64,000 bases of DNA, taken from assembly GCF_010548275.1 (NCBI RefSeq), contig NZ_JAAGLT010000014.1, positions 62,001 to 126,000 of the forward strand, read 5' to 3'. The stretch is from Streptomyces sp. SID12488 (GTDB lineage: Bacteria > Actinomycetota > Actinomycetes > Streptomycetales > Streptomycetaceae). A program made the translations under genes and the position numbers. This document shows, piece after piece, positions 1 to 7,711 of this stretch (its first letter is position 1; each line of letters starts with the position of its first letter). The notes below the pieces were generated by a model. That model did no database searches. It was given only the letters and a program-made list of their open reading frames with translations, and had not been told where the DNA came from.

Positions 1-1474
1 CGTTGAGCTCGCGCACGCGGACCTTCTTGGCCGGATCCGTGCGCCGGTCGTCGAGCTTCAGGACGTCGAAGCCCTTGGCGATGTCGTTCGAGTAGATGTA
101 GCCGTTGTAGTAGTACGCCGACCAGGGGCCGGCGGTCGTGACGCGGTCGGTGGTCACCGGGCCGCGCTCGAAGTAGGCGATCTCTTTGGGCTTCGCGGAG
201 TTGGTGAAGTCCCAGACGGAGACACCGCCCTGGTACCAGGCCTGGACCATGATGTCCTTGCCCTTGACAGGGATCAGCGAGCCGTTGTGGGCCACGCAGA
301 CCTCGGTGTCCGCCTGGTAGCGGGGGATCTTGAAGTAGCTCTTGAAGACGAGCTTGCGCTTGTCGCCCTTGCCAACGATGTCGTAGATGCCGTCGGCCCC
401 GCGGTTCGGCCCGATCTGCGCGTTGCAGGTGGCAGCGCCGCCGCCGCCCAACTCATCGGTGAAGACGACCTTGTTGGCCTTCTGGTTGAAGGTCGCCGAG
501 TGCCAGAACGCGAAGTTGACGTTGTCCTGGACCCGGTCGATGACCTTCGGGTGCTCCGGGTCCTTGATGGAGAACAGGATGCCGTCGCCCATGCAGGCGC
601 CCGCCGCGAGGTCCTTGGAGGGCAGCACGGTGATGTCGTGGCAGCCGGTGGTCTTGGAGACGCCCGGGTTGGTGGGCGAGCCGGGGTTGCCGCCGCCGTC
701 GGGGCCCTCACCGGGGAACAGCACCGGGAAGCCGACAACTGCCGCCTTCTCGGGGGCTTTTCGCGGCACCTTGATGATCGAGATGCCGTCGTGCGGCGGC
801 TGGCAGTCGGGGAAGGCGGCGCTCGGCGAGTACGAGGAGACGTACACATAGACGTTCTTGCGCTCGGGCACCAGGGTGTTGGTGTGCGAGCCGCAGGCGG
901 TCTCCACGGCGGCGACGTACTTCGGGTTCGCCTTGTCCGTGATGTCGAAGATCTTCATGCCCTCCCACGACGACTTCTCGGTCGCGGGCTGCGAGACGCT
1001 GTTGCAACTGCTGTCGTTGCGCGAGGAGTCGGTGGACAGGAAGAGCAGGTTCCCGGAGACGGAGATGTCGTTCTGTCCGCCGGGGCACAGCACCTGGGCG
1101 ACGGTCTTCGGGGCCTTCGGGTTGCTGATGTCGAAGACGCGGAAGCCGTCGTAGTTGCCGGAGAAGGCGTACTTCCCCTGGAAGGCGAGGTCCGAGTTGG
1201 TACCGGGCAGCGCGTCCTTGGGGATGTTGGTGAGGTGCGTGATGTTGTCGGAGTGGACGATCTCGTCCACCCCGGGTATCTCACCCTCGGCCAGGGCTTC
1301 CTTGACCTGGGTCTGCACGCTCTTGGAGATCTTCTCCGGCACCGTCGGCCCGTCCCCCGGGTCGGGGGTCGCGGCTGCGGGGCCCGCGGTCAGCAGCGCG
1401 GCCAGGAGTCCGGCCGCCGCAGCGGCAACTCCCAGGCGTCTGTGCCGCGTTCGGGGATCGTTTAACAGGGTCAC
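1..1474 (-). CDS. Secreted LVIVD-repeat (beta-propeller-like) protein, 3' end outside window
   Basis: Reading from the GTG at 1474 (GGGAGG 6-8 nt upstream) gives about 490 residues with no stop before the window edge. The N-terminus RTRHRRLGVAAAAAGLLAAL is a Sec signal peptide ending in AGPAAA. The rest has repeated propeller-like units (GFRVFDISNP, GMKIFDITDKANP, SVWDFTNSAKP) of the kind grouped as LVIVD repeats, so an extracellular or wall-associated protein is likely. No enzymatic residues are recognisable. The fourth codon is TTA, which is rare in Streptomyces and usually marks dependence on the bldA leucyl-tRNA. The family's molecular role is unknown to me. The antisense strand is open over the same region but lacks protein-like features. 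Confidence 0.8.
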   Translation of the reverse strand, partial: MTLLNDPRTRHRRLGVAAAAAGLLAALLTAGPAAATPDPGDGPTVPEKISKSVQTQVKEALAEGEIPGVDEIVHSDNITHLTNIPKDALPGTNSDLAFQGKYAFSGNYDGFRVFDISNPKAPKTVAQVLCPGGQNDISVSGNLLFLSTDSSRNDSSCNSVSQPATEKSSWEGMKIFDITDKANPKYVAAVETACGSHTNTLVPERKNVYVYVSSYSPSAAFPDCQPPHDGISIIKVPRKAPEKAAVVGFPVLFPGEGPDGGGNPGSPTNPGVSKTTGCHDITVLPSKDLAAGACMGDGILFSIKDPEHPKVIDRVQDNVNFAFWHSATFNQKANKVVFTDELGGGGAATCNAQIGPNRGADGIYDIVGKGDKRKLVFKSYFKIPRYQADTEVCVAHNGSLIPVKGKDIMVQAWYQGGVSVWDFTNSAKPKEIAYFERGPVTTDRVTTAGPWSAYYYNGYIYSNDIAKGFDVLKLDDRRTDPAKKVRVRELN

Positions 1475-1611
1475 TGCATCCTCCCTGGTCGCCGTTCGGG
1501 TCAGAACGGTTCACGGTCCTCAGAAGTATCGTCTTCATCATGCACCGATCAACAGTAGGCAACGCACTCGTAATGAAAGTTTCTGATCACCAGCGAATGG
1601 AAGCGTGCTAG

Positions 1612-1660
1612 GACGGACACAGCACTCACGAGGTGCACCTGTTCTCACGAGGTGTCCGTC
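1612..1660. repeat. Inverted repeat plus direct repeat upstream of the DUF305 gene
   Basis: GACGGACAC at 1612-1620 is perfectly complementary to GTGTCCGTC at 1652-1660, a 9-bp inverted repeat with a 31-nt loop. Inside and overlapping it the 11-mer CTCACGAGGTG occurs twice, at 1625-1635 and 1644-1654 (period 19). The element ends 25 nt before the GTG at 1686, so it lies in the promoter or leader. It could be an operator array or a leader hairpin; nothing identifies the binding protein. Confidence 0.5.
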
Positions 1661-1685
1661 AACCCACCTGACACTGGAGGTCGTT

Positions 1686-2342
1686 GTGCCCGTCCGTCGC
1701 GCGTCCCGCACCTTTGGCCCGGCCCTGGCCGTGCTCGCGCTCACCCTCGCGCTCGGTGCCTGCGACTCGGACCCGTCCCCCGACGCGGACGCCGGGTCCG
1801 TGAAGGCGACCGGGCCCTCGGTGATCGCGCCCGGCCTGCCCGGCGAGGCCGCCCGGACACTCTCTCCGGAGGAGGCCAAGGCGGAACTGCCGGACGACTC
1901 GCCCAACTCGGCGGACATCTCGTACGCCCGCAGGATGATCGAGCACCACGCGCAGGCGATCGAGATCACCGAACTCGTGCCGAAACGCGCCGAGTCGGCA
2001 CCCGTGAAGCTGCTGGCTGAGCGCATCGCCGCCGCGCAGAGGCCCGAAATCGCCGCGATGCAGGGCTGGTTGAAGGACAGCGGCAGCGACGCCAAGTCCA
2101 GTGGGCACGCCCACGAGGCGATGCCCGGCATGGCGACCGGTGCTCAGCTGGCCAACTTGCGCGCGGCGAAGGGGAAGGCGTTCGACGAGCTGTTCCTGAC
2201 CTTGATGATCACGCACCACGAGGGGGCCGTCACCATGGCCACCGAGGTGAAGGGGCAGGGCAACAACGTCCGGATCGAGGAGATGGCCGACGACGTGATC
2301 GCTCAGCAGACGGCCGAGATCAACAGGATGCGCGGAATGTAG
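1686..2342 (+). CDS. DUF305-family lipoprotein, probable metal-binding
   Basis: 218 residues from GTG 1686, chosen because CTGGAGG lies just upstream and the signal peptide then starts correctly; an upstream in-frame start at 1605 would add unstructured residues. The N-terminus is a lipoprotein signal with lipobox LGAC, so the protein should be anchored outside the membrane. Two histidine motifs typical of DUF305 are visible: RMIEHHAQAIE (about residues 82-92) and LMITHHEGAVTMA in the C-terminal half, with additional His and Met between them. DUF305 proteins are ferritin-like four-helix bundles, often near copper or other metal homeostasis genes; the ligand here is not shown. It stands alone as a transcription unit. 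Confidence 0.85.
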   Translation: MPVRRASRTFGPALAVLALTLALGACDSDPSPDADAGSVKATGPSVIAPGLPGEAARTLSPEEAKAELPDDSPNSADISYARRMIEHHAQAIEITELVPKRAESAPVKLLAERIAAAQRPEIAAMQGWLKDSGSDAKSSGHAHEAMPGMATGAQLANLRAAKGKAFDELFLTLMITHHEGAVTMATEVKGQGNNVRIEEMADDVIAQQTAEINRMRGM

Positions 2343-2386
2343 TCCCCACATGCCGAGTTGAGCGTTCCTCCCGTGAAATGCCTTGC

Positions 2387-2914
2387 TCAGCGCCGAGCAT
2401 GACGAGGTGTCAGGAACCCCGCGTCGCGGGCCTGCGAGATCAACCTGAGGGATCGGCGTCGACTGTGCCCGGTCGCGCACATCACGGCGAGAACGGGGTC
2501 GGCGCCCTCCTCCTGGGCCGCCCGGTACTCCTCGGAGACCAGCCACCGCCCCTCGATGCCACGCGGCCAGGCGGGCCGGGCGCGACGAGGGCGCAGCCCC
2601 ACCTCTGCCTCCTCGACTGTCGTGGGCCCGTCGCCGCACGCCTCGAAGAGCGGCCCCTCGATCCAGTCCGCGAGCGCCGTCAGATCGTCGAGCGACAGCG
2701 CCGGCTGCGCCCGTACGTCCTCGATGGAGACGCCCGCCTCACCGACCACGGCGAGTACGTCGACGTGAGCACCGTCGGCGAAGGCGAGCCGGACGTCGAA
2801 CCATGCCGTCGTCGCCGAGCCCTCGTGCTCCTGTACCTCCCAGGCGGGCCGTACCGACACCGCGCCCTCCGTCGGGCAGCGACCGGAAAGATTAAGAAAG
2901 GATGCTTCTAGCAC
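2387..2914 (-). CDS. DUF6214-like conserved Streptomyces protein
   Basis: 175 residues, no signal peptide or membrane segment. The sequence WEVQEHEGSATTAWFDVRLAF, ADWIEGPLFEACGDGP and WPRGIEGRWLVSEEYRAAQ resembles a small conserved Streptomyces family that I recall as DUF6214. The C-terminus SRRRSLRLISQARDAGFLTPRH looks like a short helix-turn-helix-like helical hairpin of the kind seen at the ends of Streptomyces hypothetical proteins. The GTG start at 2914 has no convincing Shine-Dalgarno sequence, so the start is uncertain. The gene converges on the DUF305 gene and is divergent from fprA. Function unknown. Confidence 0.7.
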   Translation of the reverse strand: MLEASFLNLSGRCPTEGAVSVRPAWEVQEHEGSATTAWFDVRLAFADGAHVDVLAVVGEAGVSIEDVRAQPALSLDDLTALADWIEGPLFEACGDGPTTVEEAEVGLRPRRARPAWPRGIEGRWLVSEEYRAAQEEGADPVLAVMCATGHSRRRSLRLISQARDAGFLTPRHARR

Positions 2915-3064
2915 ATACGGAACGTAACCGCATCATCACATTCCATACGAACGGACACGCGCGCCCGGCCCGCCCCGCACCCTGTCAGCGCAGCTCCGGG
3001 AGTGCGATCCTGAAGGTGTCAGCAACAGGGAGTTCCGCAGCGTCCCGCAGTGAGGGGTTCCGCC

Positions 3065-4414
3065 GTGTTGCGTGTCGCCGTCGTGGGTTCGGGTCCGAGC
3101 GGGGTCTACACCGCACAGAGCCTGGTCCAGCAGGATCCGGAGGTGCTGGTCGACGTCCTCGACCGGCTGCCTGCGCCGTACGGACTGGTGCGGTACGGCG
3201 TGGCGCCGGACCACGAGAAGATCAAGTCGCTGCAGAACAACCTGCGCGCGGTCCTGGAGCACGACCGGGTGCGTTTCCTCGGCGGTGTGCGGATCGGCTG
3301 CGGCCCCGGCGAGCTGCCGGGCGCCCAGCTGCGAGAGCTGTACCACGCGGTGGTGTACTGCGTGGGCGCCGCCACCGACCGCCACCTGGGGATTCCCCGC
3401 GAGGAACTGCCGGGCAGCTGGTCGGCGACACAGTTCGTCTCCTGGTACAGCGCCCATCCGGACGCCGTCGACGACGGCTTCGTCCGTGGGGCGCGCTCCG
3501 CCGTGGTCATCGGTGTCGGGAACGTGGCGGTGGACGTGGCCCGGATGCTGGCGCGCGGCCCGGCCGAGCTGAGCCCCACCGACATACCGCAGGCGGCGCT
3601 CACCGCACTGACAGCGAGCCGGGTGACCGACATCCACATGGTGGGCCGGCGCGGCCCCTCGCAGGCCCGCTTCACCACCAAGGAGTTGCGTGAACTGGGC
3701 TCCTTGCCGGACACCCAGGTCATCGTGGACGAGGCCGAGCTGGCGCTCGATCCGGCGTACGCCGACCCGTCCGCCCTGCCAGCCGCGCAGCGCCGCAACG
3801 TGGAGGCACTGCGCGGCTGGGCAGCCGCGCCCCCCTCGGGCGCCGCCCGCCAGATCCGGCTGCGTTTCTTCTGCCGCCCGGTCGAGCTGCTCGCCGCCGG
3901 GGGCCGGGTGGGTGCGGTGCGTTTCGAGCGGACGGAGCCGGACGGGACCGGCGGCGTGCGAGGCACAGGCCAGTACGAGGACATCGAGGCGCAGCTCGTG
4001 CTCCGCTCGGTCGGCTATCGCGGGGTTCCGCTCGACGGGCTGCCGTTCGACGCGGCCCGCGGCACGGTTCCGCATCTCGCGGGCCGCGTCCTGCGCGACG
4101 GCAGCCCCTCCCTGGGCGAGTACGTGGCCGGCTGGATCAAGCGCGGCCCGACCGGTGTCATCGGCACCAACCGCCCCTGTGCCAAGGAGACGGCGACCTC
4201 CCTGCTCGCGGACGCCGACGTACTCGTACGGCGGGAGAGGCCCGAGGACCCGCTGACGATACTGCGCGCGGAGGGCTTCCGGCCGGTCGGCTGGGCGGGC
4301 TGGCAGGCGATCGAACGGGCCGAGGCGGAACTGGGCGCCACGCTGGGGCGGGGTGTCGTGAAGCTCCCCGACTGGGACTCGTTGCTGGCGGCGGCACGGA
4401 ACACGGACGTCTGA
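3065..4414 (+). CDS. fprA: FprA-type ferredoxin/adrenodoxin-like NADP+ reductase
   Basis: 449 residues from GTG 3065, preferred over GTG 3050 because GAGGGG at 3051-3056 is well spaced and the protein then begins directly with the FAD-binding strand LRVAVVGSGPSGVYTA (GxGPSG at about residues 8-13). A second Rossmann motif, VVIGVGNVAVDVARML (about 148-163), binds NADP(H), and the family-typical GWIKRGPTGVIGTN segment is near residues 356-370. Length and motif order match mycobacterial FprA and mitochondrial adrenodoxin reductase, which pass electrons from NADPH to ferredoxins, for example for P450s. Two P450 genes lie farther along the window but are not linked. Cytosolic. Confidence 0.88.
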   Translation: MLRVAVVGSGPSGVYTAQSLVQQDPEVLVDVLDRLPAPYGLVRYGVAPDHEKIKSLQNNLRAVLEHDRVRFLGGVRIGCGPGELPGAQLRELYHAVVYCVGAATDRHLGIPREELPGSWSATQFVSWYSAHPDAVDDGFVRGARSAVVIGVGNVAVDVARMLARGPAELSPTDIPQAALTALTASRVTDIHMVGRRGPSQARFTTKELRELGSLPDTQVIVDEAELALDPAYADPSALPAAQRRNVEALRGWAAAPPSGAARQIRLRFFCRPVELLAAGGRVGAVRFERTEPDGTGGVRGTGQYEDIEAQLVLRSVGYRGVPLDGLPFDAARGTVPHLAGRVLRDGSPSLGEYVAGWIKRGPTGVIGTNRPCAKETATSLLADADVLVRRERPEDPLTILRAEGFRPVGWAGWQAIERAEAELGATLGRGVVKLPDWDSLLAAARNTDV

Positions 4415-4442
4415 CCTGGTCCTGGCGGCGTCAGAAGCACCC

Positions 4443-6263
4443 GTGCATCCCGTCGACGAGGTCCCACCCGTACGCCGGCTCGCCGCCTTCGGACTCCAGC
4501 ACGTGCTCGCGATGTACGCGGGGGCCGTGGCCGTGCCTCTGATCGTCGGCGGCGCGATGAAGCTGTCGCCCGCCGATCTGGCGTATCTGATCACTGCGGA
4601 CCTGCTGGTCTGCGGTATCGCGACCCTCATCCAGTGCGTGGGTTTCTGGCGCTTCGGTGTACGGCTGCCGATCATGCAGGGGTGCACCTTCGCGGCCGTG
4701 TCGCCGATGGTCCTCATCGGTACGACGGACGGCGGGCTCCCCGCGATCTACGGTTCGGTGATCGTCGCGGACCTCGCGATCGTCCTGCTCGCGCCGGTCT
4801 TCGGGCGGTTGCTGAGCTTCTTCCCGCCGCTGGTGACCGGCACCGTGATCCTGATCATCGGTCTCTCGCTGCTGCCCGTGGCGGGCAACTGGGCGGCCGG
4901 CAGGGTGGGTTCGGCGAAGTTCGGTGAGCCGAAGAACCTGGCGCTGGCCGCGTTCGTGCTGGCCGTGGCGCTCGGCGTGCAGCGGTTCGCGCCGGTGCTC
5001 CTGAGCCGGATCGCGGTGCTGATCGGAATCGCGGTGGGGCTGGCCGTGGCGATTCCCTTCGGCTTCACGGACTTCGACGGGGTAGGGGACGCGGACTGGG
5101 CCGGCATCAGTACGCCGTTCCACTTCGGGGCTCCCACCTTCGAGGCGTCGGCGATCATCTCCATGCTGGTGGTGGCGCTGGTGACGATGACCGAGACGAC
5201 CGGGGACCTGATCGCGGTCGGCGAGATGACCGGCCGGAGGATCGAGCCTCGCTCCCTCGCCGACGGACTGCGGGCCGACGGCTTGTCCACCGTCCTCGGC
5301 GGCGTCTTCAACACCTTCCCGTACACGGCGTACGCGCAGAACGTCGGCCTCGTCGGGATGACCCGGGTGCGCAGCCGCTGGGTCGTGGAGACCGCCGGCG
5401 GCATCCTCGTACTGCTGGGCCTGCTGCCCAAGCTGGGCGCGGTGGTCGCGGCCGTACCGGCGCCGGTGCTGGGCGGCGCGGGCCTGGTGATGTTCGGGAC
5501 GGTCGCCGCGAGCGGGGTGCGCACGCTGGCCCGGGTCGAGTTCGGGGACAACCACAACCTGACGGTCGTGGCGGTCTCGGTGGCCGTGGGCATGCTGCCG
5601 GTCGGCGTGCCGACGGTGTACGCGAAGTTCCCGGACTGGTTCAAGGCGGTGATGAACAGCGGCATCAGCGCGGGCTGCCTGACGGCGATCGTGCTGAACC
5701 TGCTCTTCAACCACCTTGTGGGGAAGGGCGGTTCAGCCGGTGACGACTCGGCCGATACGGTCGGCCTGGCGGGCGGCGGCGAACAGGGCGCTGTCGAGAA
5801 GCCCCGGGAAGGGGGCGTCCAGGTCGTCCCGGCACAGGCCGTTCATCTCGGGCACTCCGACAACCGCACCGATGCCTACGGCAGCAACGTCTCCGGCGTG
5901 CGCATCCCGACCGGCCCGGGCCACCAGGTCCCCTTCGCCGCCCAGGTTAAGACCGGAACCTCGATGCCCGTCCCTGTGCCGTACGGCCACGACGGCGGCG
6001 CCGGACGTGCGCAGCTCCCGCCAGACCGTACGCGGGTCGCCGGACACCAGGTCCGCCGCCGGGCGGCCGGTGGCCTCGACGGCGGTGTGTCCGGTGAGCC
6101 GGCGGGCGCCCTCGCTCCAGCCCGTGAGTGTGCCGTGCGCGTCGGCAACCGCCAGGACGTCACCGGCCGGGACCACCCGCTCTTCCTCGCGCGGCCCATT
6201 CGCCAAATGCCCAAGAATGCGGGCATCGGCGGCTGTCTTCAACCCGGGATCAGCTCTTCCTGA
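4443..6263 (+). CDS. NCS2-family uracil/xanthine permease with abnormal read-through C-terminus
   Basis: The first about 428 codons are a complete nucleobase:cation symporter-2: FGLQHVLAMYAG at the N-terminus, about 12 to 14 hydrophobic segments, the TETTGD motif (about residue 249) and QNVGLVGMTRV (about residue 300). It should import a purine or pyrimidine base by proton symport. Recognisable homology stops near 5718 (LLFNHLV). The frame then runs without a stop to 6263, across the antisense PAS-like ORF at 5733-6242, giving about 175 low-complexity residues. The -1 frame has a TGA at 5739-5741, so loss of a base near 5713 would explain the missing stop. Start GTG 4443 has only a weak ribosome site. 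Confidence 0.8.
   Translation: MHPVDEVPPVRRLAAFGLQHVLAMYAGAVAVPLIVGGAMKLSPADLAYLITADLLVCGIATLIQCVGFWRFGVRLPIMQGCTFAAVSPMVLIGTTDGGLPAIYGSVIVADLAIVLLAPVFGRLLSFFPPLVTGTVILIIGLSLLPVAGNWAAGRVGSAKFGEPKNLALAAFVLAVALGVQRFAPVLLSRIAVLIGIAVGLAVAIPFGFTDFDGVGDADWAGISTPFHFGAPTFEASAIISMLVVALVTMTETTGDLIAVGEMTGRRIEPRSLADGLRADGLSTVLGGVFNTFPYTAYAQNVGLVGMTRVRSRWVVETAGGILVLLGLLPKLGAVVAAVPAPVLGGAGLVMFGTVAASGVRTLARVEFGDNHNLTVVAVSVAVGMLPVGVPTVYAKFPDWFKAVMNSGISAGCLTAIVLNLLFNHLVGKGGSAGDDSADTVGLAGGGEQGAVEKPREGGVQVVPAQAVHLGHSDNRTDAYGSNVSGVRIPTGPGHQVPFAAQVKTGTSMPVPVPYGHDGGAGRAQLPPDRTRVAGHQVRRRAAGGLDGGVSGEPAGALAPARECAVRVGNRQDVTGRDHPLFLARPIRQMPKNAGIGGCLQPGISSS
5733..6242 (-). pseudogene. PAS-domain protein fragment (likely truncated SpoIIE-type regulator)
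   Basis: An open frame of 169 codons whose first half reads as a PAS domain: VPAGDVLAVADAHGTLTGW, SEGARRLTGHTAVEATGRPA and AAVVAVRHRDGH are typical of the PAS module in Streptomyces PAS/GAF/PP2C phosphatases. After the RHRDGH segment the expected PAS continuation is lost, and the frame ends in an unrecognised tail (LDAPFPGLLDSALFAAARQA). The only start near the end of the upstream gene is a TTG. It follows the SGNH gene by 7 nt and overlaps the permease frame antisense. I read it as a remnant or a very short PAS protein; a real short sensor cannot be excluded. Confidence 0.45.
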
Positions 6264-7611
6264 ACCAGGACGCGGGAACGGCGCCGGCCAGCGTCCCGTA
6301 TCCCTCGGGGTTCAGATGCAGCCAGTCCCCGTCGTGGAGGTCCGCGCGCAGGCGGCCCGGATCGGCCGGATCGCGGACCGCCCGGTCGAAGTCGACGACG
6401 GCGTCGAAGGCGCCACCGGTGCGGATCCAGGCGTTCACGGCCTGCCGCGCCGTCTCACGCAGACCCGCCGGATCGTCGTACGGCGTGTTGCCGCGGAAGG
6501 GGGTCAGGGTGGCGCCGTAGACGCGGATGCCCTGGGCGTGCGCGCGGACGACGATCTGCCGGTAGGCGGCGATGAGGTCGTCGGTGACGCGCTGCTGCGC
6601 GGCCGGAGTGGCCTCGGCGGTGCCGATGTCGTTGACGCCCTCGAAGACGATCAGCCAGGAGACCCCGCTGTGCGCCAGGACGTCCCGGTCGAGCCGGGCG
6701 AGGGCGTTGGGACCGAGGCCGTCATTGAGGACCCGGTTGCCGCCCGCGGCCTGGTTGAGCACGGCGATCCGGCCGCCGCCGGGAAGGCCCCGGAGCCGGT
6801 CCAGGAGCTGGTCGGGCCAGCGGTTGTTGCCGTTGGTCGTGGAGCCCCGGCCGTCGGACAGCGAGTCGCCCAGCACGGCGACGGCACGCGTGTCCCGGCC
6901 GGAGAGCACCTCGACATCGCTGAGCAGGTACCAGTGGTTGACCGGGGTGGCCCCGGTCAGATCCTGTTCTGCCGTGCCGTCTCCGGTGCGCAGGTACGAG
7001 GTGGTGCGCGAGCCCGGGTGCGAGGTGAGCGCGAGCGAGGCCTGGCCGCCGGCGAGGTACGTCGTCACGGTCAGGTTGGTCGCGGGACGCAGCCCGAGGT
7101 CCAGCGGGTCGGAGACGACCTGGGCCCCGGCGGGCACGGTGGTGGCCCGGCGTCCCGCGAACGTCACCTCGCGCAGGGTGCCGGGTTCGACGGCGCTCAC
7201 CCCGGCCCGGCCGTCCAGCGGGAGGGCGACCGTGACGGCGGTCAGCGGGAGCGGGGTGGTGCCGAAGGCGTTGGAGAAGCGCAGCCGGATACGTTCGCCG
7301 CCGGTGGTGACGCGCACTGTCTGGCGCAGGGTGGTGTCGACGAGGACGGCACGCTCGCCCGTGAAGGGCACGGGCGGCATGTTGCCGGGTTCGGTGAGCT
7401 GCGGCATCGACGTCCAGGTGTTGACCCAGTGCGGGGCGGACCTGGCCGGGTCGGAGGCAGTCGGTTGCGGGCTTCTGACCAGGGCCACCACGGCGGAGGA
7501 CGCCACGGCGAGGGCCAGCACGAACACACAGGTGGCGACCAGTTGGGCGAACGTTGCTCTGGCGGACGGCCACTGGGGCCGGGGCGACTGCGCGAGGCGG
7601 GGCGACTTCAC
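6250..7611 (-). CDS. SGNH/GDSL-family hydrolase, membrane-anchored or secreted
   Basis: 453 residues from GTG 7611 (AGGAAGG about 11 nt upstream), which is more plausible than the longer frame starting at 7803 because that overlaps the neighbouring gene. A hydrophobic segment at about residues 16-38 acts as signal or anchor. SGNH blocks are clear: VLGDSLSDG (block I nucleophile Ser, about residue 247), GGNR (block II-like), FEGVNDIG (block III, about 326) and DWLHLNPEGY (block V Asp/His, about 434). This is a carbohydrate or lipid ester hydrolase acting outside the cell; the long N-terminal beta-rich part is typical of actinobacterial two-domain SGNH esterases. It sits beside a carbohydrate esterase and pectate lyases, so deacetylation of plant polysaccharide is a reasonable inference. 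Confidence 0.85.
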   Translation of the reverse strand: MKSPRLAQSPRPQWPSARATFAQLVATCVFVLALAVASSAVVALVRSPQPTASDPARSAPHWVNTWTSMPQLTEPGNMPPVPFTGERAVLVDTTLRQTVRVTTGGERIRLRFSNAFGTTPLPLTAVTVALPLDGRAGVSAVEPGTLREVTFAGRRATTVPAGAQVVSDPLDLGLRPATNLTVTTYLAGGQASLALTSHPGSRTTSYLRTGDGTAEQDLTGATPVNHWYLLSDVEVLSGRDTRAVAVLGDSLSDGRGSTTNGNNRWPDQLLDRLRGLPGGGRIAVLNQAAGGNRVLNDGLGPNALARLDRDVLAHSGVSWLIVFEGVNDIGTAEATPAAQQRVTDDLIAAYRQIVVRAHAQGIRVYGATLTPFRGNTPYDDPAGLRETARQAVNAWIRTGGAFDAVVDFDRAVRDPADPGRLRADLHDGDWLHLNPEGYGTLAGAVPASWFRKS

Positions 7612-7711
7612 TGGCCGGGTGCCTTCCTGTGTCTGGACGACGTCTTCCTCGGACCACCTCGGGTGAGGTGACCGGGTGCGCGCTCGTGGCACGCACCCGG
7701 CACAGCGGGGC

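Noticed and set aside
287..1465. 392-codon forward ORF over the LVIVD gene
   Set aside because: Gly/Val/Arg-rich low-complexity sequence caused by GC bias, opposite a well-supported secreted protein.
5716..7671. 651-codon forward ORF over the PAS fragment and SGNH gene
   Set aside because: Shadow frame; SGNH catalytic motifs on the reverse strand decide the coding strand.
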